In this document: one piece after another, positions 1 through 8,600 of the stretch
Layout: each line of letters starts with the position of its first letter
Numbering within the stretch: the stretch's first letter is position 1
NCBI GenBank assembly: GCA_965238125.1
Contig: OZ250179.1
Span: forward strand, 4,960,001 to 5,024,000
Length of the DNA: 64,000 nucleotides
Direction: 5' to 3'
Source of the DNA: UBA6623 sp965238125
Lineage (GTDB): Bacteria; Acidobacteriota; Terriglobia; Bryobacterales; UBA6623
The notes under the pieces: model-generated
Seen by the model: the letters and a program-made list of their open reading frames with translations, nothing else
Told to the model about the DNA's origin: nothing
Database searches by the model: none
Program-made: the position numbers and the translations under genes

Positions 1-55
1 GTTCAGAGTTCTCTGGTTGCCGAGGCAAGGGGTGGAGTGGGACCGCGCGAACGCT

Positions 56-838
56 CTAAGCGTGATCTCGCTGACATTGTGTTGACACAGACCGATATGA
101 GGGACGTGTTCTTTCTAGTAAGTTACTGAAAACATTGGTATTGTAGGGTGGAATCAAACCGCTGACCTCTTGATTGGTCATCATGAGCTTCTTGAACGTC
201 TTACGGCGTTGTCGATAGAGATCGAACACCCCAAGAAACAACAAGACGACGGAAGCCTTGATGAGCAACTCGCCGAGCACGTCTCCAACGCGCGCTACGC
301 CGGCGGCGAGCGGCATCTTCGGCAGTTCGAGAAGGCCTCCGAGTTCTTCGGAGAGCAACCACCAGAAAACGATTCCGGCGACGGGGATAAGAATCAACGC
401 TTTGAGCGTCTGCGACAGATTGTCGCCGGGCAGTTGAGAGATTTTCGGGCCCGGGTTGAGGCGCTTGATATCCGGCTGCAGGCGTTTGGGAGACAAGGCA
501 AAGCCGGTCTGCGCCAACTGGGTCAGCAGACCGATCGTCAGCAACACGGCGGCGTAGATTCCCAGAAACGACATCGGTTTGAGGGCCACCGTGACGAAGA
601 GAGCGCGGAATTCTTCCAGGGTGATCGAAGGTCGAAATGCGTAGGCGACCAGGCCCCGCATGGCGAGCCGGAGAGATTCGAGGACGTCGCCTCCGTAGAT
701 GACCACCAGCGCGACCGCGGCCGCGAATTGGAGTGCGGAGGTGAACTCGCGGCTGGAGGCAACCTGACCCTCTTCGCGCGCCTTTTGCTTGCGTCGTGGA
801 GTGGGTTGCTCGCTGCGTTGCGATTTGTCGGCGGGCAT
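56..838 (-). pseudogene. flhB: FlhB flagellar export gate protein, 3'-truncated
   Basis: FlhB is the inner-membrane substrate-specificity switch of the flagellar type III secretion gate. The open frame has 260 codons. It starts with the basic N-terminus typical of the family (EQPTPRRKQKAREEG near residues 10-25) and carries four hydrophobic segments and the linker FKKLMMTNQEV. Homology stops at about residue 225 (position 164); the last 35 residues are unrelated. Intact FlhB is about 350-380 residues and has a cytoplasmic domain with the self-cleaving NPTH motif; that domain is missing. fliR lies 61 bp upstream in the same orientation, the usual flagellar order, but flhA does not follow. The protein is very unlikely to work as FlhB. 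The family call is firm. Confidence 0.85.
136..168 (-). other. tRNA 3'-half-like fragment at the flhB break
   Basis: Read on the minus strand, this stretch has the order of a tRNA 3' half: AGGTC, a T-arm-like block GGTTTGATTCC that fits the conserved GGTTYGANTCC box, an acceptor-like run, and a terminal CCA. The T stem is imperfect (AGCGG against CCACC) and no 5' half is present, so it is not a functional tRNA. It begins exactly where FlhB homology stops. The 13 bases ACCAATGTTTTCA that follow here (127-139) also follow the tRNA-Val gene (52212-52224). An integration-site scar is a possible reading. The sequence from 1 to about 130 shows no gene I can recognise. Confidence 0.3.
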
Positions 839-899
839 GGCGAAGGCTCAAAAGCGGGCTGACGGCGGCGGAGCGGCCTTATCTCGTTTGCGTAGCCCT

Positions 900-1679
900 C
901 TACGGTCGGACAAGCGCCTCGATGACAAGCCGGGTTTGTTCCGCCAAGTTGTGAAAGAGCCGGGGCCCAAGCAGCGTCACCGGATAGAGAATGGCGATGG
1001 CGCCGACGATCTTCGCCGGAAAAGCCAGAGTCAGCAGTTGGAGGCGGCTGTTGACCTGGTTGAGCAACCCCAGAGTCAGGTCGATGAGCAGAAGCACCGC
1101 CATCACGGGAAAGGCGGCGCGGACGGCGGTCTCAAAGACCGAGCCTCCGAGGTGGACCATCATCAAGGCGTCCGCCGGCCGGGTTTGGAAATGGCCCAGC
1201 GGCCACGATTCCAAGCTTGCCGCGAATGCGCGAACCAAGTAGAGGTGTAGGTCAAAGGCGAAGAACAGCAAGCTGCCCAACAGGGCGAACACGACGTTGA
1301 GAATCGAAGCGTCCACCTGCGTCGTCGGGTCGACCATATTGACGTAGGAATAACCGGCTTGGAATCCGAGAATCTGCGCCGCCAGCCCGAAGACCTCCAG
1401 CAGCAACGCCACCGCGACACCGACCGCGAGTCCGAAGACGGCCTCGGCCATGATGAGGCCGGTCAATGTAAGCAGGGCCGAGGGCTCGTTGAGAAAACCG
1501 ACATCCGGCAGGCCGCGGGCGAGCGGCAGCAGCAAAACGGCCAATGTCAGCGCCAGGACCGCCTTCGGGAGGGCGGGGAACTGACGGCCCCCCGGCAGGG
1601 GCACGAAAGTTACGAGACCGGCGGTACGCGCCAGCAGGAGCATGGCGTTGATGACCCAGGGGAGAGGGATGTCGATCAT
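900..1679 (-). CDS. fliR: FliR flagellar biosynthetic membrane protein
   Basis: FliR is part of the FliPQR core that forms the export channel of the flagellar secretion system. The 259-residue product is almost entirely hydrophobic, with about six membrane segments and the family-typical patterns PLPGGRQFPALPKA near residue 30 and GFQAGYSYVNMVDP near residue 110. I start at the ATG of MIDIPLPW (1679); an in-frame ATG at 1733 would add 18 polar residues that do not look like FliR. Length is normal. Upstream, where fliQ and fliP are expected, there is instead unrelated sequence and an IS element; downstream flhB is truncated. The gene is therefore an intact remnant of a dismantled flagellar operon, though it could be SctT-like in another export system. 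Confidence 0.85.
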   Translation of the reverse strand: MIDIPLPWVINAMLLLARTAGLVTFVPLPGGRQFPALPKAVLALTLAVLLLPLARGLPDVGFLNEPSALLTLTGLIMAEAVFGLAVGVAVALLLEVFGLAAQILGFQAGYSYVNMVDPTTQVDASILNVVFALLGSLLFFAFDLHLYLVRAFAASLESWPLGHFQTRPADALMMVHLGGSVFETAVRAAFPVMAVLLLIDLTLGLLNQVNSRLQLLTLAFPAKIVGAIAILYPVTLLGPRLFHNLAEQTRLVIEALVRP

Positions 1680-1785
1680 TTTCCGTGTCTCCGGGGTACA
1701 TGTCTCCGAACCACGTGTCGCCGAATTTCCCATTTCATTAGCTGACCCCCTTGAAGATCGAGTCTGATATCAGGGGCAAACCCCC

Positions 1786-1840
1786 TTGACACCCTCTGTC
1801 CCTGAGCTACAATTGCGGTAACATAAAGGACGTTATGTTA
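1786..1840 (+). promoter_or_regulatory. sigma70-type promoter with palindromic operator
   Basis: A perfect -35 box TTGACA (1786-1791) is separated by 16 bp from a near-consensus -10 box TACAAT (1808-1813). An exact 8-bp inverted repeat, TAACATAA (1819-1826) and TTATGTTA (1833-1840) with a 6-bp spacer, lies over the expected transcription start. That is where a dimeric repressor would bind. The next start codon is the ATG at 1861. The regulator is unknown. Confidence 0.55.
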
Positions 1841-1860
1841 GTCCAAATAAACCACTTACC

Positions 1861-1965
1861 ATGCCATCACCGCTGACAGAATCGGATCGCGATCTCTTTC
1901 ACCTCAAGCGCGAGGTTCTCAGGCTGGACCTCGAGAATCCGCCCGCTCGCCGCTGCCTTCTCTGA
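1861..1965 (+). CDS. 34-residue ORF downstream of the strong promoter
   Basis: The ORF starts with ATG 21 bp after the operator palindrome and encodes a charged helix-like peptide (MPSPLTESDRDLFHLKREVL...) that ends abruptly at a TGA. It has no family I recognise. Its strong promoter and short length suggest the 5' end of a gene that has lost the rest, perhaps in the rearrangement that brought in the neighbouring IS element. It may not be translated. Confidence 0.25.
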   Translation: MPSPLTESDRDLFHLKREVLRLDLENPPARRCLL

Positions 1966-2118
1966 CCCGAGGAGGCAGGCGCTACTTCAGCGCCGGCTTC
2001 TTCTTCGCCCGGGATCGAGCGCTGCCCTGTCTGCAATTTTCTCTGGGTTCGACCGTGGCTAAAGCCGTATGGGAAAAGGCCGTTGAAACGGCCTCGTACC
2101 CGACGACGAACCCTTTAC

Positions 2119-3779
2119 CCCGCATTTCCAATTTGATTCAGACCTCTCGACCTTCCGGCGGCCTTGAGCGTCTTTATTCATAGGGGCTAGAGCCCGCTGA
2201 GGACGCCATGGAGGCCAACACCCAATGGGTGAAAAACAAACCAAGCCATTCCAGCTAAGTTTCAACGGCTCGTTGAAAGTCGATTTCCAGGGATCGCACG
2301 TCACTTCCGACGGTGGCCTGATTTTGGTTCGCGAACTGGACGAACGGCTCGGTCTCGGAGAACTGATTGACGAGCATCTCAGCGACTCCCGGCAAGGCAC
2401 CAACAAGCAGTTCACGCTCGCTGATCTGTTGCGGCAGTCGATCTACAGCCGCTTGGCAGGCTACGAGGACGTCAACGACGCCGTCCGAGTGTCGGCTGAC
2501 CCGACGTTTCGCTTGATCGGCTCGCAGAAGATCTGGGATCGCGGTGCGGCCTTAACCTCGACGCTGCACGGCTTCGAGACGGAGATGCTGGCGAGCGAAG
2601 AGAACCTGCTGGGGCTGATGGCGCTGAACCGAGAGCTGGTCGGGCAAGCGGAGGCGTTCGACGACTCCGAGCGGGTCGTTCTGGACATGGACTCCACCGA
2701 GAGTCCGGTCCATGGCCAACAGGAAGGCAGTGCCTACAACGGACACTTCGAGTCGGTCTGCTACCACCCGTTGCTTTTGTTCAACGGTCATGGTGATTGC
2801 CTCGCTGCCAAGCTGCGTCCCGGCAACGTGCACAGCGCCGAGGACTGGGATGAGCTATTGTTGCCGGAGATCGAGCGCCAACAGGCTGCGGGCAAGCAGG
2901 TCGCCTTCCGGGGCGATGCCGCCTTTGCCAAGCCGGAGATCTACGAGGCGCTGGAGGAGCGCGGCGCGGACTACGCGATCCGCATTCCGGCCAATAAGAA
3001 CCTGGAGCTGGAGATCGAAGACATCCTGTTTCGTCCGCCGGGGAGGCCCGGCCGCAAGCCGCTAGTGCGCTACAAGAGCTTTCGCTATCAGGCGGAGAGC
3101 TGGAAGGGGCCGAGACGAGTTGTCGCCAAGGTCGAGCACCACCAGGGCGAGCTATTCGCGCGCGTCGGTTTTATCGTGACGAACATGAGCTTGCCAAGCC
3201 GGTCGGTGGTGCGTTTCTACAACAAGCGCGGCACGGCGGAGCAGTGGATCAAAGAAGGTAAGCAAGCGACGCACTGGACGCGGCTGTCGTGCCATCGCTT
3301 CCGGGCGAACGAGGTGCGCTTGCAGTTAAGCGTGCCGGCCTACAACCTGGGCAACCTGTGGCGGCGACTCGGGTTGCCGCACAGGATCAAGACGTGGTCA
3401 CTGACGAGCTTGCAGCAGCGGTTGATGAAGACGGGCGGCAGATTGGTCAAGCACGCGCGGTACTACTGGTTGCTCTTGGCCGAGGGACATCTGAACCGGC
3501 GGCTGTTTGGCGACATGCTGCGGAGGATCTGGGCGCTGCCTGTGCCGGGTGGTTAGCACCGCACTTGGCGAATGCGAAATCTGTGTACTGAGGACGGAAG
3601 CTCGGAGGGGTGTCTGCGAAATTGACTTCGCAGCGGCGGATCAGCCCCCATGAGGGGCAAGAAGGGGGCTCGATCGGTCCCGCCTCAGCCGCCGCCTCTT
3701 TCGGGTGGAGAAATGGTTGCGCTTCGCCGGGTGAGGGTGTAGACTCGTGCCGTCAGAGGAGCCAAATCGGAAATCCTGG
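2119..3779 (+). mobile_element. IS1380-family insertion sequence, copy 1
   Basis: About 1661 bp with one transposase gene. The ends form an imperfect inverted repeat: CCCGCATTTCCAATTTG at the left and, reading inward from the right, CCAGGATTTCCGATTTG. TTAC flanks both sides (2115-2118 and 3780-3783), fitting the short target duplication of this family. A nearly identical copy lies in inverted orientation at 60963-62625, and the two copies diverge at these boundaries, which supports them. Confidence 0.85.
2225..3556 (+). CDS. IS1380-family DDE transposase
   Basis: The 443-residue protein catalyses movement of its element. It has an RNase H-like core with the first catalytic Asp in VLDMDSTESPVHG (about residue 158), the second in FRGDAAFA (about 236) and the Glu in YNKRGTAEQWIKEGK (about 340), the motif typical of this family. 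The gene fills the element, and length is normal. It is intact, and almost identical to the minus-strand copy at 61186-62517 (a few substitutions, for example GSLKV against GLLKV near the N-terminus), so the element is probably still active or moved recently. Confidence 0.9.
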   Translation: MGEKQTKPFQLSFNGSLKVDFQGSHVTSDGGLILVRELDERLGLGELIDEHLSDSRQGTNKQFTLADLLRQSIYSRLAGYEDVNDAVRVSADPTFRLIGSQKIWDRGAALTSTLHGFETEMLASEENLLGLMALNRELVGQAEAFDDSERVVLDMDSTESPVHGQQEGSAYNGHFESVCYHPLLLFNGHGDCLAAKLRPGNVHSAEDWDELLLPEIERQQAAGKQVAFRGDAAFAKPEIYEALEERGADYAIRIPANKNLELEIEDILFRPPGRPGRKPLVRYKSFRYQAESWKGPRRVVAKVEHHQGELFARVGFIVTNMSLPSRSVVRFYNKRGTAEQWIKEGKQATHWTRLSCHRFRANEVRLQLSVPAYNLGNLWRRLGLPHRIKTWSLTSLQQRLMKTGGRLVKHARYYWLLLAEGHLNRRLFGDMLRRIWALPVPGG

Positions 3780-3784
3780 TTACA

Positions 3785-3803
3785 CCGGCCCTCGAAGGGC
3801 CGG
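3785..3803. terminator. GC-rich hairpin beside IS1380 copy 1
   Basis: CCGGCCCT (3785-3792) and AGGGCCGG (3796-3803) form a perfect 8-bp stem with a 3-base loop, just outside the right end of the IS. No T-run follows, so it is a stem rather than a proven terminator. Confidence 0.35.
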
Positions 3804-3848
3804 CCTATTGGCAATCCCCGGGCTGAGCGAGGGCTTGGCCCGTCGCTT

Positions 3849-4276
3849 GCGCTCTGGGCTTCCATGAGAGGTGGGTCGCTTGTCAAGGGCGGTCGTTGGG
3901 AGGCGTTGGTCGGTTTGTCGGATCCGGCCCGGGTCCTCATGCCTTGCGGCGCGTTGAGGACCGGGCTTCCATTCGCAGTGTTATCGGTCTCGTTGTTGAC
4001 CTCTGCTGGTTGGGGTCCGGTCTTTCGGCGCTGCTCTCTCTGTTGCGGCTTCGACCCATCCTCGAAAGAATCGGCCTGCCTGCCCAGAGCCCGCAGTCAC
4101 CGTGACACGATCTCGATTCTCCGCCGCGGCCTCGCTTCGTCCGCCCAATCCCCTACTCCCTTCCTTTCAACAGGAATCTTCTTGCCGCCGAGTCCCCGTT
4201 AGGGGGCTCGCGGATGTCCTCATCACGTTGCTTCATCCGAAACCGTTGCCGCCGACTGCGCCTCATCGTCCCTGCC
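3849..4276 (-). ncRNA. candidate bridge RNA region of IS110 copy 1
   Basis: This 428-bp non-coding tail is conserved to near identity in both copies, although it encodes no plausible protein. It contains a strong stem: GCCCGGGTCCTCA (3927-3939) pairs with TGAGGACCGGGC (3955-3966). IS110 relatives carry a structured guide RNA in their long non-coding end (known for the family). That the guide lies here, on this strand, is inference. Confidence 0.3.
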
Positions 4277-5473
4277 TTATGGGGAAACCGTTTCCGTCAG
4301 CCCGTGCAGCGGATCGTAGTTTTCTTGTTTCACCCACAACACATGCATCAGCACCGCCAACTTGCGCGCCACCGCCACCACCGCCCGCTTCTTCGCATGT
4401 CCTCCGCCGCGCGCCGCCAAACCCAAACCCCAGCGCCTGAGCGTGGAGTCGGTCCCGAACGGCCCCAGCACCCAGTGCGCGCACTGAATCAACGTCCGCC
4501 GCAGCAGCGGATCTCCCGATTTCGTCACGCCCAGCCGCAGTGACCGCTCGCCCGATTGGCGTTGCTTGGGACGCAGCCCCACCAGCGCGCCGACCTGCCG
4601 CGAACGCTTCACGCGGCCCGGGTCGTTGTCGAGCGCCAACACGAACGTCAACGCCGTCAGCGGCCCCACCCCTCCGATCGTTCGCAGCCGCTCGACCGCT
4701 GCGTATTGCTTGCCCAACGCGACGATTTGTTTGTCATATTCGCGGATCGTCGCGCCGAGGCTTTCGATTTGTGTCGCCACCCCCAACAACGCCGCGTGCA
4801 ACACCTCGGGGCAGGCCTCCCGGACGCGCTCGACCCATTGGTTCTGGGCGCATCGGCCCAAGCGGATGCCGTGCGACTTCGCCATGCCGCGCAAACTCCC
4901 TTTCAATTTCGTGCGGCACTCGAGCACGGCCTCGCGCGCCCGCAACAACGTGCGTTGTTGTTCGGTCTCGAGCTTGCGCGGCGCGACGGGATTCAACAGG
5001 GCCGGGTTGGTGCGTCCCAGCTCGGCCAACCAATAGGCGTCGTTGCGGTCGTTTTTCGAGTCGGATTGGCTGATTAAACGCAATTGCCGCGCGTCGGCGA
5101 CGAGCACGTCGTGGGCGAGGGCGGCCAGGCGGCGGCGAATCCAGTTGCTGTGGCTGCCGGTTTCGATCACAATGCGCAGCCGCGGCCAACGGCGGAACCA
5201 GCGATCCAAGGCCTCCGGGCGGGTGGGGACTTGGCATTCCTCGAGGCTTTCGCCGGCGAGGTCGGTGAGCCGTACGAAGCAACGTTTGTCGCCGATGTCG
5301 ACGCCGGCGACGGCGCAAATTTCGTTGTCTTTTTGCATCTGGATGCGTTGTTGCGCCAACTGTTGTTCGAGCTGGGTGAGTTGGCGGGCCTTCGCTTGTG
5401 AGCTGTCGGCTTTCTTGGTTTGGTGTTTGTCGGTTTGGTTCTTGTCGGTCTGTTGTTTGCTATTCTTCTTCAT
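4277..5473 (-). CDS. IS110-family recombinase/transposase
   Basis: The 398-residue protein has the two-domain plan of IS110 recombinases. The N-terminal RuvC-like DEDD domain shows the first Asp in GVDIGDK (about residue 62), Glu in VIETGSHS and the Asp pair in KNDRNDAYWLAE. The C-terminal Transposase_20 domain begins at LRTIGGVGPLTALTF and contains the Ser of RQSGERS, a good candidate for the catalytic nucleophile. I start at the ATG of MKKNSKQQ (5473), because AAGGAGG sits 9 bases upstream of it; an ATG at 5494 would put the ribosome site inside the gene. The first 40 residues are rich in Gln, Lys and Asp and probably disordered. Copy 2 differs by at most a few residues. Confidence 0.9.
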   Translation of the reverse strand: MKKNSKQQTDKNQTDKHQTKKADSSQAKARQLTQLEQQLAQQRIQMQKDNEICAVAGVDIGDKRCFVRLTDLAGESLEECQVPTRPEALDRWFRRWPRLRIVIETGSHSNWIRRRLAALAHDVLVADARQLRLISQSDSKNDRNDAYWLAELGRTNPALLNPVAPRKLETEQQRTLLRAREAVLECRTKLKGSLRGMAKSHGIRLGRCAQNQWVERVREACPEVLHAALLGVATQIESLGATIREYDKQIVALGKQYAAVERLRTIGGVGPLTALTFVLALDNDPGRVKRSRQVGALVGLRPKQRQSGERSLRLGVTKSGDPLLRRTLIQCAHWVLGPFGTDSTLRRWGLGLAARGGGHAKKRAVVAVARKLAVLMHVLWVKQENYDPLHGLTETVSP

Positions 5474-5587
5474 GGCTGGTCGCCTCCTTTTCAAAAATCC
5501 ATTGCACCTCCCTTGTGGAGAAGTGCGCTGCTGCCGGTAGCCTACCGCTTCCCGGCTCCAAGCGACCAGCCTCTCATCCCATCTCTG

Positions 5588-5640
5588 ATTCTATTGCTCG
5601 TGTTGCGAGAGGGGCTCCCACATTTATGTCGCACACCCGT
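5588..5640 (+). repeat. short intergenic repeat upstream of topB-recQ
   Basis: The core CCCACATTTATGTCGC and flanking bases (a GCTCG...TTGCGAG stem on the left, CCCGT on the right) recur at 11231-11290 upstream of mtaB. Each copy lies 60-70 bp before a gene start. It could be a dispersed repeat or a shared upstream control element. IS110 copy 1 ends exactly at its left edge. Confidence 0.45.
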
Positions 5641-5698
5641 CGGCGGGCGGGGCATCACCGGCTGCTGCTTTGCCGGCGCGGTAAAATGTTTCTAATCA

Positions 5699-8600
5699 GT
5701 GACCACCTCCTCCGTCAAGGCCACGGCCGTTGTTGCCGAGAAGCCTTCCGTTGCTCGCGACCTTGCCGACATCCTCGGCGCCGATAAGCGCGGCGAGGGA
5801 TACCGTCACGGCAACGGGTACATCGTTACCTGGGCCATCGGTCATCTAGTCGCGCTCGCCGAGCCGCACGAGATCAATGCCGAGTGGCGCGTATGGCGGC
5901 GCGACGCGCTGCCGCTGTTGCCCAGAGAGTGGCCGCTGGTCGTCTACGAACAAAGCCGCGACCAATTCGAGGTCGTGCGTAAAATTCTCACCAGCCCGAA
6001 GGTCGACCGCGTCATCTCCGCCACCGACGCCGGCCGCGAGGGCGAGCTGATTTTTCGCTACATCTACGAGGCCGCCGGTTCGGACAAGGACGTGGACCGG
6101 CTGTGGATTTCGTCCCTGACGCCCGAAGCCATTCGGGAAGGTCTGCGTACGCTCCAGCCCTCGCGCGCCTATGACCGTCTTGCCGACGCCGCCCGCGCCC
6201 GCAGCCGCGCCGATTGGTTGGTCGGCATGAATCTGTCGCGGGCCTACACGCTCGACTGCAATCTGAACCTGTCGGTCGGGCGCGTGCAGACGCCGACGCT
6301 GGCGATGCTGGTGGAGCGCGAACTGGCGATTCGAAGTTTCGTCGCTGAAGACTATTTGGAAGTGGTGGCGACGTTCGAGCCGGTTGAGGAGGCCGCGGCG
6401 CCGGATGCGGCGCCGACGGAAGATTCCGCCGAGGCCGGCGTTTATCGCGGAACGTATTTTCAGCAAGACGGCCAAGGTGAAATTGAGCGAGGAGCCGCGG
6501 CCGCGAAATCCACTGACGAGGCCAAACGCAATACGCGACTCCCCGCCGACGGGGAGCTTGCGCAACAGATCATCGATCGGGCGCGAAGCGGGACCGCGTG
6601 TATCGAGTCGGTCGAACGCGAGACCAGGCGCTTTGGCCCGCCTCGGTTCTATGACCTGACGGAGTTGCAACGCCACGCGAATCGCCTGTACGGTTTCAGC
6701 GCCAAGCGCACGCTGGAGTTGGCGCAAGCGCTCTATGAAAAGCACAAGCTGCTGACCTACCCACGCACCGACAGTCGGCATTTGTCCAAAGACGTGACCG
6801 CAACGCTGGACAAGGTCACGGCAGCCATCGCCGAACCTTATGGGCAAGCGATCGCCCCCGGGACGGGCAGCCGGCCGCTCAACCGGCGTTTCGTCGACGA
6901 CACCAAGGTCAGGGACCACCACGCCATTATCCCGACGACGGTGCGCTCGTCGCTTCCCGCCGGCAGCGACGAGGCGAAGATCTACGATCTGGTGTGCCAG
7001 CGTCTGCTGAGCGCCTGGCACAAAGACCACATTCTGGCGGTGACGAGCGTGATCACGTCCGTCACGTCGGCGAGGGAAGACGCGGCCGAGCCGCTGATCG
7101 ATCGCTATTTCAGTTCGGGAACATCGGTCGAGCAGGTTGGCTGGAAAGTGCTGGACGCGCCTTTCCCCAACGCCACGCGGTCGCAGCAGCGCGGGGAAGT
7201 GAAGCAAGGCGATGACGCGGCGGCCCGCGGCTCGGGGGCGGAGCGAGAACAACAACTTCCCGCCGGGCTCGCCGAAGGGCAACCGCGACGCGTGAGCGCC
7301 GCCGAGGCTGTGGCGAAGAAGACCCGGCCGCCGCGGCGCTTCACGGAGGGCACGCTGCTGACGGCGATGGAGTCCGCCGGGAAGACCCTCGAGGAGAAAG
7401 AGCTTTCCGACGCGATGAAAGATCGCGGCTTGGGCACTCCGGCGACGCGCGCCGCGATTATTGAAACGTTGCTGCGACGCGAGTACATTGCTCGAAAGGG
7501 TAAGTCTCTCGAAGCATTGGCGAAGGGGATTCAGTTGATCGGCTCCGTGCACCCGGCGGTTAAGAGTCCGGCGATGACGGGGAAATGGGAAGCGGAATTG
7601 CGCAAGATGGAACGTGGAGAGGCGGAGTTCGACGGCTTCATGCGGCGGATCGAAGACTATGTTCGGGAAGTGGTCAGCGGGGAGCGCGCCAAACCGTTCG
7701 AGGGTCTATCCGCCGACGCGATAGGGGAGCCGCAAACCGCGGCGGCCGCGCGTGTAGGGGGCGTCGCGGACGGTCCCGGACAAGTGCCCGCAACAAGCGC
7801 CCCAAGCGCAACCCACGCGGGGCGTAACGGCCGGGGCGTGCAAGCGCCCGCGGGCTCAAGCGTGCCGGCGGGCGGCGGCAAACAAACCGGCAGCCTGCTC
7901 GATCTGCTGCAATCGGCTTTCGGATTCGAATCCTTCCGTAAGTATCAACAGGATGTCTGCGAGGCGGTCCGCGACGGAACCGACGTCCTGCTGGTGATGC
8001 CGACCGGGGCGGGGAAGTCGCTCTGCTATCAGTTGCCGGGGTTTGCCCGCCCGGGCGTTACTCTCGTCGTCAGCCCATTGATTGCGCTGATGGAAGATCA
8101 GGTCGGGAAGCTGCAACAGATGGGCTTTCGCGCCGAGCGCATCCACTCGGGGCGCGACCGGGAGGAAAGCCGCACGGTTTGCTTTCGTTACCTGGCAGGG
8201 GATCTCGACTTTCTTTTCATTGCGCCGGAGCGGTTGGCGGTGCCCGGCTTTCCCGAAATGCTCGCCAAGCGAACGCCGGCGCTAATTGCTATTGACGAGG
8301 CCCATTGCATTTCGCAGTGGGGGCATGACTTTCGTCCCGAGTATCGTCGGTTGGGCGAACGGCTGCCGATGTTGCGGCCCGCGCCGGTGATCGCTATGAC
8401 GGCGACGGCGACGCCGCTGGTCCAAGACGACATCGCGGAGCAGTTGGGGCTCGAAAACGGCCTCCGATCGATTCACGGTTTCCGTCGCGAGAATATTGCC
8501 GTGGAGGTGGTCGAGTTGACGCCCAGCCAGCGTCCTCCGGCGATCGCGAAACTGCTGGACGATGCCGCGCGCCGACCGGCGATTATCTATGCGCCGACAC

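Larger units (their letters stand above)
1680..2118. other. gap between fliR and IS1380 with promoter and truncated small ORF
   Basis: No full gene is visible. The interval holds a good sigma70-type promoter and palindrome (1786-1840), a 34-codon ORF starting at 1861, and sequence from 1966 to 2118 in which I see nothing coding. The small inverted repeat around 2080 (AGGCCGTTGAAACGGCCT) could be a terminator stem. Confidence 0.5.
3849..5587 (-). mobile_element. IS110-family insertion sequence, copy 1
   Basis: A 1739-bp block that is nearly identical to 53453-55191; the boundaries are set by where the two copies stop matching. It has one transposase gene, no obvious terminal inverted repeats, a short leader (about 115 bp) before the gene and a long 428-bp non-coding tail after it. 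IS110-type elements move by a recombinase guided by an element-encoded bridge RNA. This copy inserted about 110 bp upstream of the topB-recQ fusion and abuts a short repeat (5588-5640). Confidence 0.8.

Noticed and set aside
170..862. Plus-strand ORF opposite flhB, and similar long ORFs opposite other genes (for example 5846-7552 minus)
   Set aside because: They are antisense shadows of clear genes in GC-rich DNA and have no family features.
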